Origin: Mesorhizobium alhagi CCNWXJ12-2
GTDB lineage: Bacteria; Pseudomonadota; Alphaproteobacteria; Rhizobiales; Rhizobiaceae
Length of the DNA stretch: 64,000 bases
Assembly (NCBI RefSeq): GCF_000236565.1
Contig: NZ_AHAM01000053.1
Location: 1-64,000, forward strand
Direction: 5' to 3'
In this document: positions 1 through 8,255 of the stretch, piece by piece
Numbering within the stretch: the stretch's first letter is position 1
Layout: every line of letters starts with the position of its first letter
Made by a program: the position numbers and the translations under genes
The notes under the pieces: model-generated
Seen by the model: only the letters and a program-made list of their open reading frames with translations
Told to the model about the DNA's origin: nothing
Databases searched by the model: none

Positions 1-1
1 G

Positions 2-283
2 GGTGCGGATGTCGCTGTCGAAAGCGCCGGCATCACGCTGGTCAAGGGCGATCTCAACGGCATTGTCCGGGCCCGGACGCTGTCGCAGGGCACGATCCGC
101 AACATCAAGCAGAACCTGTTCCTGGCGTTCGTCTACAACGCGGTCGGCGTGCCGATCGCGGCCGGCGTGCTCTATCCGGTGTTCGGCACACTTCTGTCGC
201 CGATGATCGCCGCCGCCGCCATGAGCCTGTCGTCGGTCTCGGTGATCAGCAACGCGCTCAGGCTCCGCACCATCAAGCTCTGA
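2..283 (+). CDS. copA: Copper-translocating P1B-type ATPase, C-terminal fragment
   Basis: The frame is open from the left edge, so only the last 93 residues are present. They begin in the end of the P domain ([11 protein letters not shown], then VKGDLNGIV) and run through the last two membrane helices. The final helix carries the [17 protein letters not shown] pattern, whose Met and Ser match the conserved copper-site positions of the last helix in CopA proteins. The product would pump Cu(I) out across the inner membrane. The next gene is a CueR-type regulator only a few bases downstream, the usual copA-cueR pairing, so the two are probably co-transcribed. The metal-binding domain, actuator domain and CPC motif lie outside the window. 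Confidence 0.87.
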   Translation, partial: GADVAVESAGITLVKGDLNGIVRARTLSQGTIRNIKQNLFLAFVYNAVGVPIAAGVLYPVFGTLLSPMIAAAAMSLSSVSVISNALRLRTIKL

Positions 284-294
284 AGGGAATGATC

Positions 295-714
295 ATGAAC
301 ATAGGCGACGCATCGGAGCGTTCGGGCCTGCCGGCCAAGACGATCCGCTACTACGAGGATATCGGCCTCCTGAAGCCCGGCCGCTCCGGCAACGGCTATC
401 GCGATTATTCGATCGCCGATGTCCACCGGCTGAAGTTCCTGCAGCGCTCGCGCAGCCTCGGCTTCTCGGTCGAGGAGTGCCGGCAACTCCTCTCGCTCTA
501 CGGCGACAGCCACCGCGAGAGCGCCGACGTGAAGGCCATCGCAGAGGTCAAGCTCGTCGAGATCGACCGCAAGATCGCCGAACTCGTCGGCCTGCGCGAA
601 ACGCTGAGGCACCTCGTCGACCATTGCCACGGCGACGAGCGGCCGGAATGCCCGATCCTCGACGGCCTGTCCGGCGAGGAAGACCAACCCGCCATCCAGT
701 TGACCACGCACTGA
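295..714 (+). CDS. cueR: CueR-type copper-responsive MerR regulator
   Basis: MerR-family activator of about 139 residues: N-terminal winged helix (ASERSGLPAKTIRYYEDIGLL), a dimerisation helix, and a C-terminal metal loop CHGDERPEC, which is the C-x7-C spacing of the Cu(I) sensor CueR. It should bind the long-spacer promoter of copA and activate it on Cu(I) binding; that promoter is left of the window. An ATG six bases upstream (289) is in frame, but the AAGGGA ribosome site is only one base from it and 6-7 bases from the ATG chosen here. It follows copA with an 11-base gap. Confidence 0.88.
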   Translation: MNIGDASERSGLPAKTIRYYEDIGLLKPGRSGNGYRDYSIADVHRLKFLQRSRSLGFSVEECRQLLSLYGDSHRESADVKAIAEVKLVEIDRKIAELVGLRETLRHLVDHCHGDERPECPILDGLSGEEDQPAIQLTTH

Positions 715-762
715 AACACGGCCCGGCAACGGCCGCGAAACCTGACCACCTAAGGAACGTTC

Positions 763-1140
763 ATGAGCAGAATCTTCTTATCTCTCCCCGCCGGGCTTCT
801 TGCACTCGCGCTTTCCGGCCCGGCAATCGCCCAGACGGACCATAGCGGGCACGCGACGACCGATCAGGCGGCCGAACTGGCCACTGACGCGGTGGCTGCG
901 TACAAGGCGGCGATGGACATCATGCACAGCGCCATGTCCTCGATGGAGTATAGCGGCGAGGCCGACATCGACTTCGCACGCGGCATGATCCCGCATCACC
1001 AGGCGGCGATCGACATGGCCCGCATCGTGCTGGAGCACGGCAAGGACGCCGAGATCCGCAAGCTCGCGGAGGAAGTCATCGAGGCCCAGGAGCGCGAGAT
1101 CAAGCAGCTCGAAACGTGGTTGGCGGCACGTGCGAGGTGA
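763..1140 (+). CDS. Exported DUF305 protein, copper-associated
   Basis: 125 residues. A signal peptide of about 23 residues (hydrophobic core, AIAQ cleavage region) precedes a His- and Met-rich segment (DHSGHATT) and the DUF305 core with the signature FARGMIPHHQAAIDMA. DUF305 proteins are small helical proteins of the ferritin-like/CopM type that bind copper or silver in the periplasm; the exact role here is inferred from the adjacent copA-cueR. TAAGGAAC upstream is a good ribosome site. The 48-base gap after cueR holds no clear terminator, so it may belong to the same transcript. Confidence 0.8.
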   Translation: MSRIFLSLPAGLLALALSGPAIAQTDHSGHATTDQAAELATDAVAAYKAAMDIMHSAMSSMEYSGEADIDFARGMIPHHQAAIDMARIVLEHGKDAEIRKLAEEVIEAQEREIKQLETWLAARAR

Positions 1141-1180
1141 GGCAGTCGCCGACGGCTTTCAGCGTCTCACTTCAAATAAA

Positions 1181-1252
1181 GCTGCCCCTCACCCTTACCC
1201 TCTCCCCGTCTCTTACGGGGGAGAGGATGCCAGCAGGCAGGTGAGGGGCGGC
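1181..1252. repeat. Palindromic intergenic repeat, CCCCTCACC family
   Basis: Outer arms of 13 bases (GCTGCCCCTCACC and GGTGAGGGGCGGC) are reverse complements with one mismatch. An inner hairpin has CCTCTCCCC facing GGGGGAGAGG. It sits between two convergent genes (DUF305 protein and potassium channel) and could end transcription from both sides. A related copy with the same outer arm lies at 48393-48510. Confidence 0.75.
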
Positions 1253-1269
1253 GTAAACCGAAAACGAAT

Positions 1270-2082
1270 TCAGCCCTGCCCAACCGGCTCCTTGTGCTTC
1301 TTCGCCTCCCGCTGCCGCTGGATGGCGTCGCTGAAGGCGGCGGCTAGGATGCCGGTCGGCATGGCGATGAGGCCGATGCCGGTGATCGCGGTCACGCCGG
1401 CCAGGAGCTTGCCGATCACCGTCGCCGGGACGACATCGCCATAGCCGACAGTGGTCAGCGTGGCGATCGACCACCACATCGCCCGCGGTATGCTGCCGAA
1501 CACGGCCGGCTGGGCGTCGCCTTCGACGATGTAGAGCAGCGTCGAGGAGGTCAGCAGCAGCATGCAGGCGATCGCCAGGCTCATCAGCAGCTCGTAGCGG
1601 CGCGATTTCACCGCCTCCGCCATCGCCCGGATCGCCGAGGAATAGCGCCCGAGCTTGGCCAGCGACAGGATGCGGATCAGCCGGAACAGCCGCAGGATCG
1701 ACGTTTCATTCCCTACGAAGACCAGGAACAGGGTCGACATGGCCAGGAGATCGATAATCGCCGGTAGCGAAAAGATGTAGCGCAGAGTGCCGCGCAGCCC
1801 GCCGCCATAGGCCGGGTTCTCGGCCGAGGTCCAGACCCGTGCCAGGTATTCGACCAGGAAGATGGAGCCGAATACCATCTCGGCGGCGAAGAACCATTTT
1901 TCGCGGCCCTGATATATTGCCGGTTCGCTTTCCAACACGGCGACCGCCACCGCCAGGCAGATCACCACGAAGATGAAGCGGTTGAGCGGCGACAGCCCGT
2001 CCTTGTTCCAGGCGGACGGCTGGAGGTGCCGGTACAGCCATTTGCGCAGGCCGACGATTTCCTGGGCCGAAATATCGCTCAT
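1270..2082 (-). CDS. Voltage-gated potassium channel, six-helix type
   Basis: 270 residues. Hydrophobic segments fit S1-S4, an arginine-rich S4-like helix (RLFRLIRILSLAKLGR), then S5, pore loop and S6. The selectivity filter is TLTTVGYGD, the potassium-channel signature. It ends soon after S6 with a short basic tail, so there is no cyclic-nucleotide-binding domain as in the rhizobial MlotiK1 channel. A TTG lies directly before the ATG; I chose the ATG. It probably carries a voltage-dependent K+ current across the inner membrane. It starts 12 bases after the end of the phosphofructokinase gene on the same strand and may be co-transcribed with it. Confidence 0.88.
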   Translation of the reverse strand: MSDISAQEIVGLRKWLYRHLQPSAWNKDGLSPLNRFIFVVICLAVAVAVLESEPAIYQGREKWFFAAEMVFGSIFLVEYLARVWTSAENPAYGGGLRGTLRYIFSLPAIIDLLAMSTLFLVFVGNETSILRLFRLIRILSLAKLGRYSSAIRAMAEAVKSRRYELLMSLAIACMLLLTSSTLLYIVEGDAQPAVFGSIPRAMWWSIATLTTVGYGDVVPATVIGKLLAGVTAITGIGLIAMPTGILAAAFSDAIQRQREAKKHKEPVGQG

Positions 2083-2094
2083 CAAACGGAGGCC

Positions 2095-3261
2095 TTAAAC
2101 GAACGGTTTGCCGACCTGGTATTTTGCCGGCACGAGCCGCTTCAGGTAGGCCATACCCGTATCCGAAAGCTGATTGGCGTCGGGCTGCATGAAATCGTCG
2201 GGCATGTGACGGGTCTTCCCCGCGACGGCGTCGAGTGGAACCTGGCGCATCACGGTCTTGCCGCCCTCATGTTTCAGCGCCACCGAACCGCCGCCACGCG
2301 CCGCCACTTCGACGGCGAAGACGCCGGCCTCGAACGCTTCGCTGGAATCCGTGCTGTTGATGGCGCCGACATAGCCGCGCGGCAGATATCCGAGTGCGTC
2401 GACGCGCGCCCGCTTGCCGGGCAGCCCTTCCGCGAGCGCCCGCTCGAAGGCCATGTTCAGATCGCTGCCGGAGAGCTTGATGTTACCGTGCGCGTCGCGT
2501 TCCAGCCGGTCGGGCGGAACCAGGCTCTCGACTACCGCGCGGCCGTCCTCGGTCGTCACGCCCTCGGAGACCGCGACAATGCAGCGCTTGTGGCGGTCGA
2601 GCGTCGCGCGCACATCGTCGATGAATCGCGGCACCGAGAAGGCGCGCTCGGGCACATAGACCAGATGCGGGCCGCTATCCTCGTCGGCCCGCCAGGCCGC
2701 CGCCGAAGCGGTCAGGAAGCCGGCGTGCCGGCCCATGACGATGCCGACATAGACGCCGGGCAGCGCGCGGAAATCGAGATCGACGCTCAAAAATGCGCCG
2801 GCAACGAATTCGCCTGCCGAAATGAAGCCCGGCGTGTGGTCGTTTTCCATCAGGTCGTTATCGATGGTCTTGGGCGCGTGGACGAAGGCGATCGATCCAC
2901 CCGACGCATCGGTCAGTATCTGCTGCGTGCCGGACGTGTCGTTGCCGCCGATATAGATGAAGGCGTCGGCGCCTTCCTTCTTCAGCCCGGCCAGCACCAG
3001 GTCGCAATAGGCGGCGTCGGGCTTGTCGCGAGTCGAGCCGAGGGCAGCACCCGGCGTCGCGCCGACGAGCCTCAACTGCTCCTCCGGAATTTCGGAAAGG
3101 TCGACGTAGTCGCCGTCCCTGATCCCGCGTACGCCGTGCCGCGAACCCAGCACTTTTGCGCCGGGATGGCGGCGGCGGATTTCGAGGGCGGCGCCCACCA
3201 CAGTCTGGTTGATCACGGCGGTCGGGCCGCCGCCCTGGGCAATCACGAATTTTGCGGCCAT
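2095..3261 (-). CDS. 6-phosphofructokinase, probably PPi-dependent
   Basis: 388 residues of the PfkA fold. The N-terminal phosphate-binding glycine stretch is QGGGPTAVINQT. Active-site motifs are GGNDTS (about 105-110) and PKTIDND (130-136). The Asp after GGN and the Lys of PKTIDND are features of pyrophosphate-dependent enzymes; ATP-dependent ones usually have GGDGS and PGTIDND. The enzyme would phosphorylate fructose 6-phosphate reversibly, giving an Embden-Meyerhof step that many rhizobia lack. PPi rather than ATP use is inferred from these residues only. The potassium channel gene follows closely. Confidence 0.87.
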   Translation of the reverse strand: MAAKFVIAQGGGPTAVINQTVVGAALEIRRRHPGAKVLGSRHGVRGIRDGDYVDLSEIPEEQLRLVGATPGAALGSTRDKPDAAYCDLVLAGLKKEGADAFIYIGGNDTSGTQQILTDASGGSIAFVHAPKTIDNDLMENDHTPGFISAGEFVAGAFLSVDLDFRALPGVYVGIVMGRHAGFLTASAAAWRADEDSGPHLVYVPERAFSVPRFIDDVRATLDRHKRCIVAVSEGVTTEDGRAVVESLVPPDRLERDAHGNIKLSGSDLNMAFERALAEGLPGKRARVDALGYLPRGYVGAINSTDSSEAFEAGVFAVEVAARGGGSVALKHEGGKTVMRQVPLDAVAGKTRHMPDDFMQPDANQLSDTGMAYLKRLVPAKYQVGKPFV

Positions 3262-3443
3262 ATCGCGTCATTCCCCGCTGGTTTCGCCTATCATTGGCGC
3301 TTCCGCGGGCCTTGCGCAACCTTGTGAACAAAATCTGCGCGGTCTGGCCGTGCCAGCAGCGCTAACCGCCTGTGCCCATTCAAGGTTTTGCGTGTCATGT
3401 ATGCGGGCGAGGCGGAAGTTTATCCTCGGCGTTGCCCAGATGG

Positions 3444-4190
3444 CTATACCACCACGATCGGCGTCTTTCCCGAAACGCGGTTGTAAAGGTCGATTACGTC
3501 CTGGTTGATCATGCGAACGCAGCCCGACGACATGGCCTGCCCGATCGTGTGCCATTCGGGTGAGCCGTGGACGCGGAAGCCCGTGTCCTGGCCGTCCTTG
3601 AAGATGTAGAGCGCCCGCGCGCCGAGCGGGTTATCCAGCCCGCCGGGCTGGCCGCCGCGCCATTTCTCCAGTTCCGGACGGCGCGCGATCATTTCCGCGG
3701 GCGGCGTCCAGGTTGGCCATTTCTTGCCGTACTGGATATTCGCCCGACCCGACCAGACGAAGCCGTCCTTGCCGATGCCGACGCCGTAGCGGATCGCGTC
3801 GCCGCCCGGCTGGACCCAATAGAGATGGCGCTCCTGCAAATGCACCACGATCGTGCCGGGCTGCTCGCCGGTCGGGTCGACGACGATCTGCCGGCGCCAC
3901 TTCGGATCGACCTTCTCGAACGGGACTTCCGGAAGGACAAAGCCCTCATCGGTGAACGAGGCATACATCAGTTCCGGGCGCGTCACGTGGCTGTCGACGC
4001 TGATGCGCGGACGGATCGTTCCGGTCGTGAACTCGTCCACTTCGAGCGCCGCCAGGTCGAGCGAGCGCGAACAGCCCGCAGTCGCCAGCAAGGCGGCGGA
4101 GCCGAGCGCTAACATCGCTTCGCGGCGTGACAGGCGATCGGATTGTGCGGGAAAGACTGCGGATTTCGGCGACGCGGGAAACTCGGACAC
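3444..4190 (-). CDS. L,D-transpeptidase (YkuD) lipoprotein
   Basis: About 248 residues. A twin-arginine motif (SRREAMLALG), a hydrophobic stretch and a lipobox ending in LLATAGC predict an exported lipoprotein. The catalytic YkuD domain lies in the C-terminal half with HGSPEW and the nucleophile motif SSGCVRM. Such enzymes form 3-3 peptidoglycan cross-links or attach proteins to peptidoglycan. The start is uncertain: the frame opens at a TTG at 4217; I prefer the GTG at 4190, which has GGAAG eight bases upstream. The gene stands alone, divergent from whatever is expressed from the leader region upstream. Confidence 0.87.
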   Translation of the reverse strand: MSEFPASPKSAVFPAQSDRLSRREAMLALGSAALLATAGCSRSLDLAALEVDEFTTGTIRPRISVDSHVTRPELMYASFTDEGFVLPEVPFEKVDPKWRRQIVVDPTGEQPGTIVVHLQERHLYWVQPGGDAIRYGVGIGKDGFVWSGRANIQYGKKWPTWTPPAEMIARRPELEKWRGGQPGGLDNPLGARALYIFKDGQDTGFRVHGSPEWHTIGQAMSSGCVRMINQDVIDLYNRVSGKTPIVVV

Positions 4191-4372
4191 GGGGGCAACT
4201 TCCACGATTTTGAACAAACGCGCTTTGGCACCCGCAGCGGACCGCGATCCAAGCTATCCCGCATTTTCATCAATCATGGTTGAGAAACCGTGAATGGGAA
4301 AATCCCTTGGTTTTCAGAACGTTGCCGGAATCCGACCGACGAACTTGGTCAAGTGGCCACCCGCGACACAGC

Positions 4373-4413
4373 AAGGCCTCCGTCCCGACACAATGTCGGC
4401 AAGAGGCCTTTTT
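4373..4413 (+). terminator. Strong intrinsic terminator with no gene before it
   Basis: AAGGCCTC and GAGGCCTT form an outer stem, CCGACA and TGTCGG an inner stem, and five T residues follow. It reads on the plus strand, but the sequence before it back to the divergent L,D-transpeptidase gene holds no credible plus-strand reading frame. It may end a small RNA or act as a leader terminator for the genes downstream. Confidence 0.7.
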
Positions 4414-4441
4414 ACCGTGGCTGGCTGATTGCGAGGGGATC

Positions 4442-4564
4442 ATGGGCGCGACGTTGAAGACCGACTTGGCGCTCGTTTGCGCCGCTCTCCTGGCGGCTGC
4501 ATGCGTGCCTGGAGCCGATCTCGGCGTCGCTGAGGTCATTGGCACGATGGCGAGGGCTTTCTGA
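4442..4564 (+). CDS. Putative 40-residue secreted peptide or small lipoprotein
   Basis: The short frame begins at ATG after GAGGGG with a seven-base gap, a convincing ribosome site. The peptide has a short charged N-terminus, a hydrophobic run (LALVCAALLAAAC) and a polar end with VPGADLGVAEVIG. The LAAAC stretch resembles a lipobox, though Ala instead of Leu at -3 makes it weak. Small lipoproteins of the entericidin type have this size. It lies just after an intrinsic terminator and 109 bases before a LysE-family exporter. I do not recognise the family; function unknown. Confidence 0.45.
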   Translation: MGATLKTDLALVCAALLAAACVPGADLGVAEVIGTMARAF

Positions 4565-4673
4565 TGCAACGCTCGCAACGCTCCGAAGCCGCGTCGCGCG
4601 ACGCGCAAACTTCACCCTTTACATCGCCGCGATGGCAGGGATTTATCCTTTCCTTTGAGCAAAGGAACCTTCC

Positions 4674-5297
4674 ATGCCGATTGAAACCTGGGCAGCCTTC
4701 GCCGCGGCAACATCCATCCTCCTGATCATACCCGGTCCGACCATTCTGCTGGTCGTCTCCTACGCGCTCGGGCAGGGCTGGCGCACCGCGCTGCCGGTCG
4801 CGGTCGGCGTCGCGCTCGGCGATTTCACCGCCATGACCCTGTCCATGCTGGGCATCGGCGCGCTGCTGGCCGCGTCGGCAACCGTGTTCACTATCCTCAA
4901 ATGGATCGGTGCGGCCTATCTCATCTATCTCGGCGTGAAGTTGTTCAGGGCCGGCGGCGCCTTGCACGCCGATCCGCGCACCGGGGCGGTTTCGGCCGTG
5001 AAGATGCTTGGCCATGCCTGGCTGGTCACCGCTCTCAATCCCAAGAGTATCACCTTCTTCGTGGCCTTCCTGCCGCAGTTCCTGGACCGCAATGCGGATT
5101 TTCTCACTCAGATGCTGATCTTCGAGGCTACCTTCCTGGTCCTGGCCTTCGCCAACGCCTTCGGCTACGCGCTGGTGGCGGCCCGGGCGCGCAGCCTCGT
5201 GCGCAATCCCAGGGCGATCGGCATATTCAACCGGACCGGCGGGTCGCTGCTGATCGGAGCTGGCATCGCCACTGTCGCGATGCGGTCCGGCAACTGA
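4674..5297 (+). CDS. LysE/RhtB-family amino acid exporter
   Basis: 207 residues with about six membrane helices. The N-terminal family signature IPGPTILLVVSYALGQGW and the later AWLVTALNPKSITFFVAFLPQF are typical of LysE/RhtB exporters, which expel amino acids or homoserine lactone-like compounds across the inner membrane using proton force. The substrate cannot be told from sequence. AAAGGAACC forms the ribosome site. The gene ends 22 bases before the TPR protein gene, so the two may be co-transcribed. A terminator and possible structured leader lie 260 bases upstream. Confidence 0.88.
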   Translation: MPIETWAAFAAATSILLIIPGPTILLVVSYALGQGWRTALPVAVGVALGDFTAMTLSMLGIGALLAASATVFTILKWIGAAYLIYLGVKLFRAGGALHADPRTGAVSAVKMLGHAWLVTALNPKSITFFVAFLPQFLDRNADFLTQMLIFEATFLVLAFANAFGYALVAARARSLVRNPRAIGIFNRTGGSLLIGAGIATVAMRSGN

Positions 5298-5319
5298 CGG
5301 CACGGCGGGAGGTAATCTC

Positions 5320-6645
5320 GTGGCCGTCTTCGACCAACTTGGCCTCGGCCTGACGGGAGCGGGCGAGGCGAGCCTGCCGCACTACAGCCGCGCTCTGCGT
5401 CAGCTCCAGTGCTTCATCGGCGACCCGGTCGGCTCGGTCGATGCGGCGCTCGCCGAAGATCCCGGCTTTGTCATGGCGCATGTGCTCAAGGGCTATCTCT
5501 ATGGGCTCTCTACCGAGCGCGAGGCGATGGCGGTCGCGAGGGCCTGCCACGACGCAGCCTTGCCCCTTGCGGCGACGGAGCGCGAGCGGGCGCATGTCGC
5601 GGCCCTCGGCCATCTCGCCAATGGCCGCTGGCACGAAGCCGGCCGCGTGCTCGCCGGGCTGACAGCGGAAGAGCCGCGCGACGCGCTGGCCTTGCAGGCC
5701 GGCCACCAGATCGACTTCTTCACAGGCAACGCGCCAATGCTGCGCGACCGTCTTGCCAAGGCCATGCCGTCATGGTCGCCGGGCATGCCCGGTTATCACG
5801 CTATGCTCGGCATGCAGGCGTTCGGGCATGAGGAGATGGGCGAATACGCAATTGCCGAAGCGCTTGGCCGCTCCTCGATCGAGATCGAGCCGCGCGACGG
5901 CTGGGCGCAGCATGCGGTCGCCCATGTCATGGAAATGCAGAGCCGCCAGCGCGACGGCATTTGGTGGATGCGCGGCAATGCCGAGGCCTGGACGCGCGAG
6001 AGCTTCCTGCAGGTGCACAATTGGTGGCACCTCGCGCTGTTCCACTACGATCTCGGAGACGTCGACGAGGTCTTGGCGCTCTATGACGGTCCGATCTACG
6101 GAGCGGGCTCATCGCTCGCGCTCAACATGGTCGATGCGTCGGCCATACTCTGGCGGCTGCATCTCGGCGGCGTCGATGTCGGTGACCGCTGGGCGGCTCT
6201 TGCCGAATCCTGGACGCCCAAGGCGCGGTCCGGCAACTACGCCTTCAACGACATCCACGCCATGATGGCCTTCGTCGGCGCAGAGCTGGAGGCGCCGGCC
6301 AGGGCGCTGCTGGAAGCCCAACGCGAAGCGATGCTCGGCAGCGACGACAACGCCGCCTTCACCCGCGATGTCGGCCACCCAGTGGCGCTGGCGATCAAGG
6401 CTTTCGGCGAGGGCAATTATTCGGAGGCTGTGCGGCTTCTCGCGCCAATCCGGAAAATCGCGCCCCGGTTCGGCGCCAGCCATGCCCAGCGCGACGTCAT
6501 CGACCTGACGCTGATCGAGGCGGCGCTGCGGGCGGATCAGAAGAAACTCGCGACGGAACTTGCGGCCGAACGGGCGCTGGCGCGTCCGGCCAGCCCGCTC
6601 TCCGCATTGTTTTCGCGACGCGCCGCAGGCCTTTCCGCGGACTGA
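5320..6645 (+). CDS. TPR protein of the TTC38 type
   Basis: 441 residues, helical throughout, with repeated tetratricopeptide-like helix pairs (for example residues 40-80 and 170-200). The segment HAVAHVMEMQSRQRDGIWWM followed by NWWHLALFHYDLGD matches the conserved core of the tetratricopeptide-repeat-38 family found in bacteria and animals. No signal peptide or membrane segment, so cytoplasmic. The family has no firm biochemical role in bacteria. The start is a GTG preceded by GGGAGGT at good spacing. It follows the LysE-type exporter by 22 bases. Confidence 0.8.
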   Translation: MAVFDQLGLGLTGAGEASLPHYSRALRQLQCFIGDPVGSVDAALAEDPGFVMAHVLKGYLYGLSTEREAMAVARACHDAALPLAATERERAHVAALGHLANGRWHEAGRVLAGLTAEEPRDALALQAGHQIDFFTGNAPMLRDRLAKAMPSWSPGMPGYHAMLGMQAFGHEEMGEYAIAEALGRSSIEIEPRDGWAQHAVAHVMEMQSRQRDGIWWMRGNAEAWTRESFLQVHNWWHLALFHYDLGDVDEVLALYDGPIYGAGSSLALNMVDASAILWRLHLGGVDVGDRWAALAESWTPKARSGNYAFNDIHAMMAFVGAELEAPARALLEAQREAMLGSDDNAAFTRDVGHPVALAIKAFGEGNYSEAVRLLAPIRKIAPRFGASHAQRDVIDLTLIEAALRADQKKLATELAAERALARPASPLSALFSRRAAGLSAD

Positions 6646-6670
6646 TCGTTCGCCGCTGCTGGTCAGGCCA

Positions 6671-6697
6671 GAATTTTTGCGGGCCACGAAAAAATTC
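6671..6697. promoter_or_regulatory. AT-rich inverted repeat upstream of xylB
   Basis: GAATTTTT and AAAAATTC are perfect 8-base arms around an 11-base GC-rich centre, about 107 bases before the xylB start and 25 bases after the TPR gene stop. It may be an operator for a xylose regulator encoded elsewhere or a weak terminator; there is no T-run after it on the plus strand. No xylose regulator is present in the window. Confidence 0.3.
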
Positions 6698-6803
6698 TTC
6701 GGCAGCCGGTTTTCAGTCGCGGTTTTTTTGCTATGAGAGATGTGCCCGCGGGAGGAAGATAACGCGGGCGATCGGCGAACCGGCCTGACCGGGAGGAATT
6801 GTC

Positions 6804-8255
6804 ATGTATCTGGGACTCGATCTCGGGACGTCCGGCGTCAAGGCGCTGCTGATAGACGGAGACCAGAAGGTCATCGGCTCCGGCCATGGCGACTTGGATG
6901 TCTCACGCCCGCATTCCGGATGGTCCGAGCAGGATCCCGCAGACTGGATCCGCGCCGCTGAAGAAGCTGTCGGCGAACTCAAGGCGCAGCACGGGGTCGA
7001 ACTGGCCGCCGTGAAAGGCATCGGGCTCTCCGGGCAGATGCATGGCGCGACGCTTCTCGATGAACGCGACCAGGTGCTCCGTCCCTGCATCCTCTGGAAC
7101 GACACGCGAAGCCATGCCGAGGCGGCGAAACTGGACGCGGATCCGCGTTTCCGGAAGATCACGGGCAACATCGTGTTTCCCGGCTTCACCGCGCCCAAGC
7201 TCGCCTGGGTCAAGAACAACGAACCGGCGGTATTCGACAAGGTGCGCTGGGTGCTGCTGCCCAAGGATTACCTGCGGTTGTGGCTAACTGGCGAACACAT
7301 GTCGGAAATGTCCGATTCGGCCGGGACGGCATGGCTCGACGTGGCCGCCCGCAAATGGTCCCAGGAACTGCTGGCCGCCACCGATCTCGAAGAGCAGCAA
7401 GTGCCGAGCCTTGTCGAAGGCACGGAGCAGGCGGGCTCGCTGCGCTCCGAACTTGCGAGCCGCTGGGGCATGAATGACGGCGTAGCCGTTGCGGGGGGCG
7501 CCGGCGACAATGCTGCATCGGCCTGCGGCATGGGCACGGTGCGGCCCGGCCATGCCTTCGTCTCGCTCGGCACCTCGGGCGTGCTGTTCGCCGCCAACGG
7601 CTCCTATCTGCCGAACCCCGAAAGCGCGGTCCATACTTTCTGCCATGCGCTGCCCAATGCCTGGCATCAGATGGGGGTGATCCTGTCCGCGACGGATTCG
7701 CTGAACTGGCTGTCGGAAATTACCGGCAAAGAGGCGAGCGACCTGACCGGCGAACTCGGCGAGGCGCTGAAAGCGCCTACCGGCGTCACGTTCCTGCCCT
7801 ATCTTTCAGGCGAGCGAACGCCGCACAATGATGCGGCGATCCGCGGTGTCTTCGCGGGCCTCGGCCATGAATCGAGCCGCGCGGTGCTGACGCAGGCCGT
7901 GGTCGAGGGCGTCGCCTTCGCCTTCCGCGACAGCCAGCATGCGCTGCACCAGGCAGGGACGGAACTCGGCCGTGTCACCGCGATCGGCGGCGGATCCCGT
8001 TCACGCTACTGGCTGAAGGCGATCGCCACGGCGCTGCAGATTCCCGTCGACATTCCGGCGGACGGCGACTTCGGCGCTGCTTTCGGCGCCGCCCGTCTCG
8101 GCCTGATAGCCGCGGAGAATGCCGACCCTTATGAGGTCTGCATCGCGCCGGCGACGGCCGAGACGATCGAACCCGACGCTAAAGTCGGCGACGCCTATGC
8201 GCACGCGTATGAGCGCTACCGGGCGCTTTATCCAGCCATCAAAGGAGTTTCGTGA
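6804..8255 (+). CDS. xylB: Xylulokinase
   Basis: 483 residues, normal for the family. FGGY-kinase fold: N-terminal nucleotide-binding motif [16 protein letters not shown], the substrate loop [13 protein letters not shown] with WNDTRS, and the second ATPase motif [12 protein letters not shown] with [18 protein letters not shown] near the end. It phosphorylates D-xylulose to xylulose 5-phosphate for the pentose phosphate pathway. GGGAGGAA gives a strong ribosome site. Its stop overlaps the xylA start by one base (TGATG), so the two are translationally coupled. The order xylB-xylA is the reverse of Escherichia coli. Confidence 0.95.
   Translation: MYLGLDLGTSGVKALLIDGDQKVIGSGHGDLDVSRPHSGWSEQDPADWIRAAEEAVGELKAQHGVELAAVKGIGLSGQMHGATLLDERDQVLRPCILWNDTRSHAEAAKLDADPRFRKITGNIVFPGFTAPKLAWVKNNEPAVFDKVRWVLLPKDYLRLWLTGEHMSEMSDSAGTAWLDVAARKWSQELLAATDLEEQQVPSLVEGTEQAGSLRSELASRWGMNDGVAVAGGAGDNAASACGMGTVRPGHAFVSLGTSGVLFAANGSYLPNPESAVHTFCHALPNAWHQMGVILSATDSLNWLSEITGKEASDLTGELGEALKAPTGVTFLPYLSGERTPHNDAAIRGVFAGLGHESSRAVLTQAVVEGVAFAFRDSQHALHQAGTELGRVTAIGGGSRSRYWLKAIATALQIPVDIPADGDFGAAFGAARLGLIAAENADPYEVCIAPATAETIEPDAKVGDAYAHAYERYRALYPAIKGVS

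Noticed and set aside
2026-3327. Long plus-strand frame (433 codons) antisense to phosphofructokinase
   Set aside because: Composition is Arg/His-rich shadow sequence, and the opposite strand encodes a clear PFK with intact motifs.
6646-6803. Catabolite or XylR operator of known type upstream of xylB
   Set aside because: An AT-rich inverted repeat exists, but it does not match any xylose-regulator consensus I can name, so it is listed only as a weak candidate.
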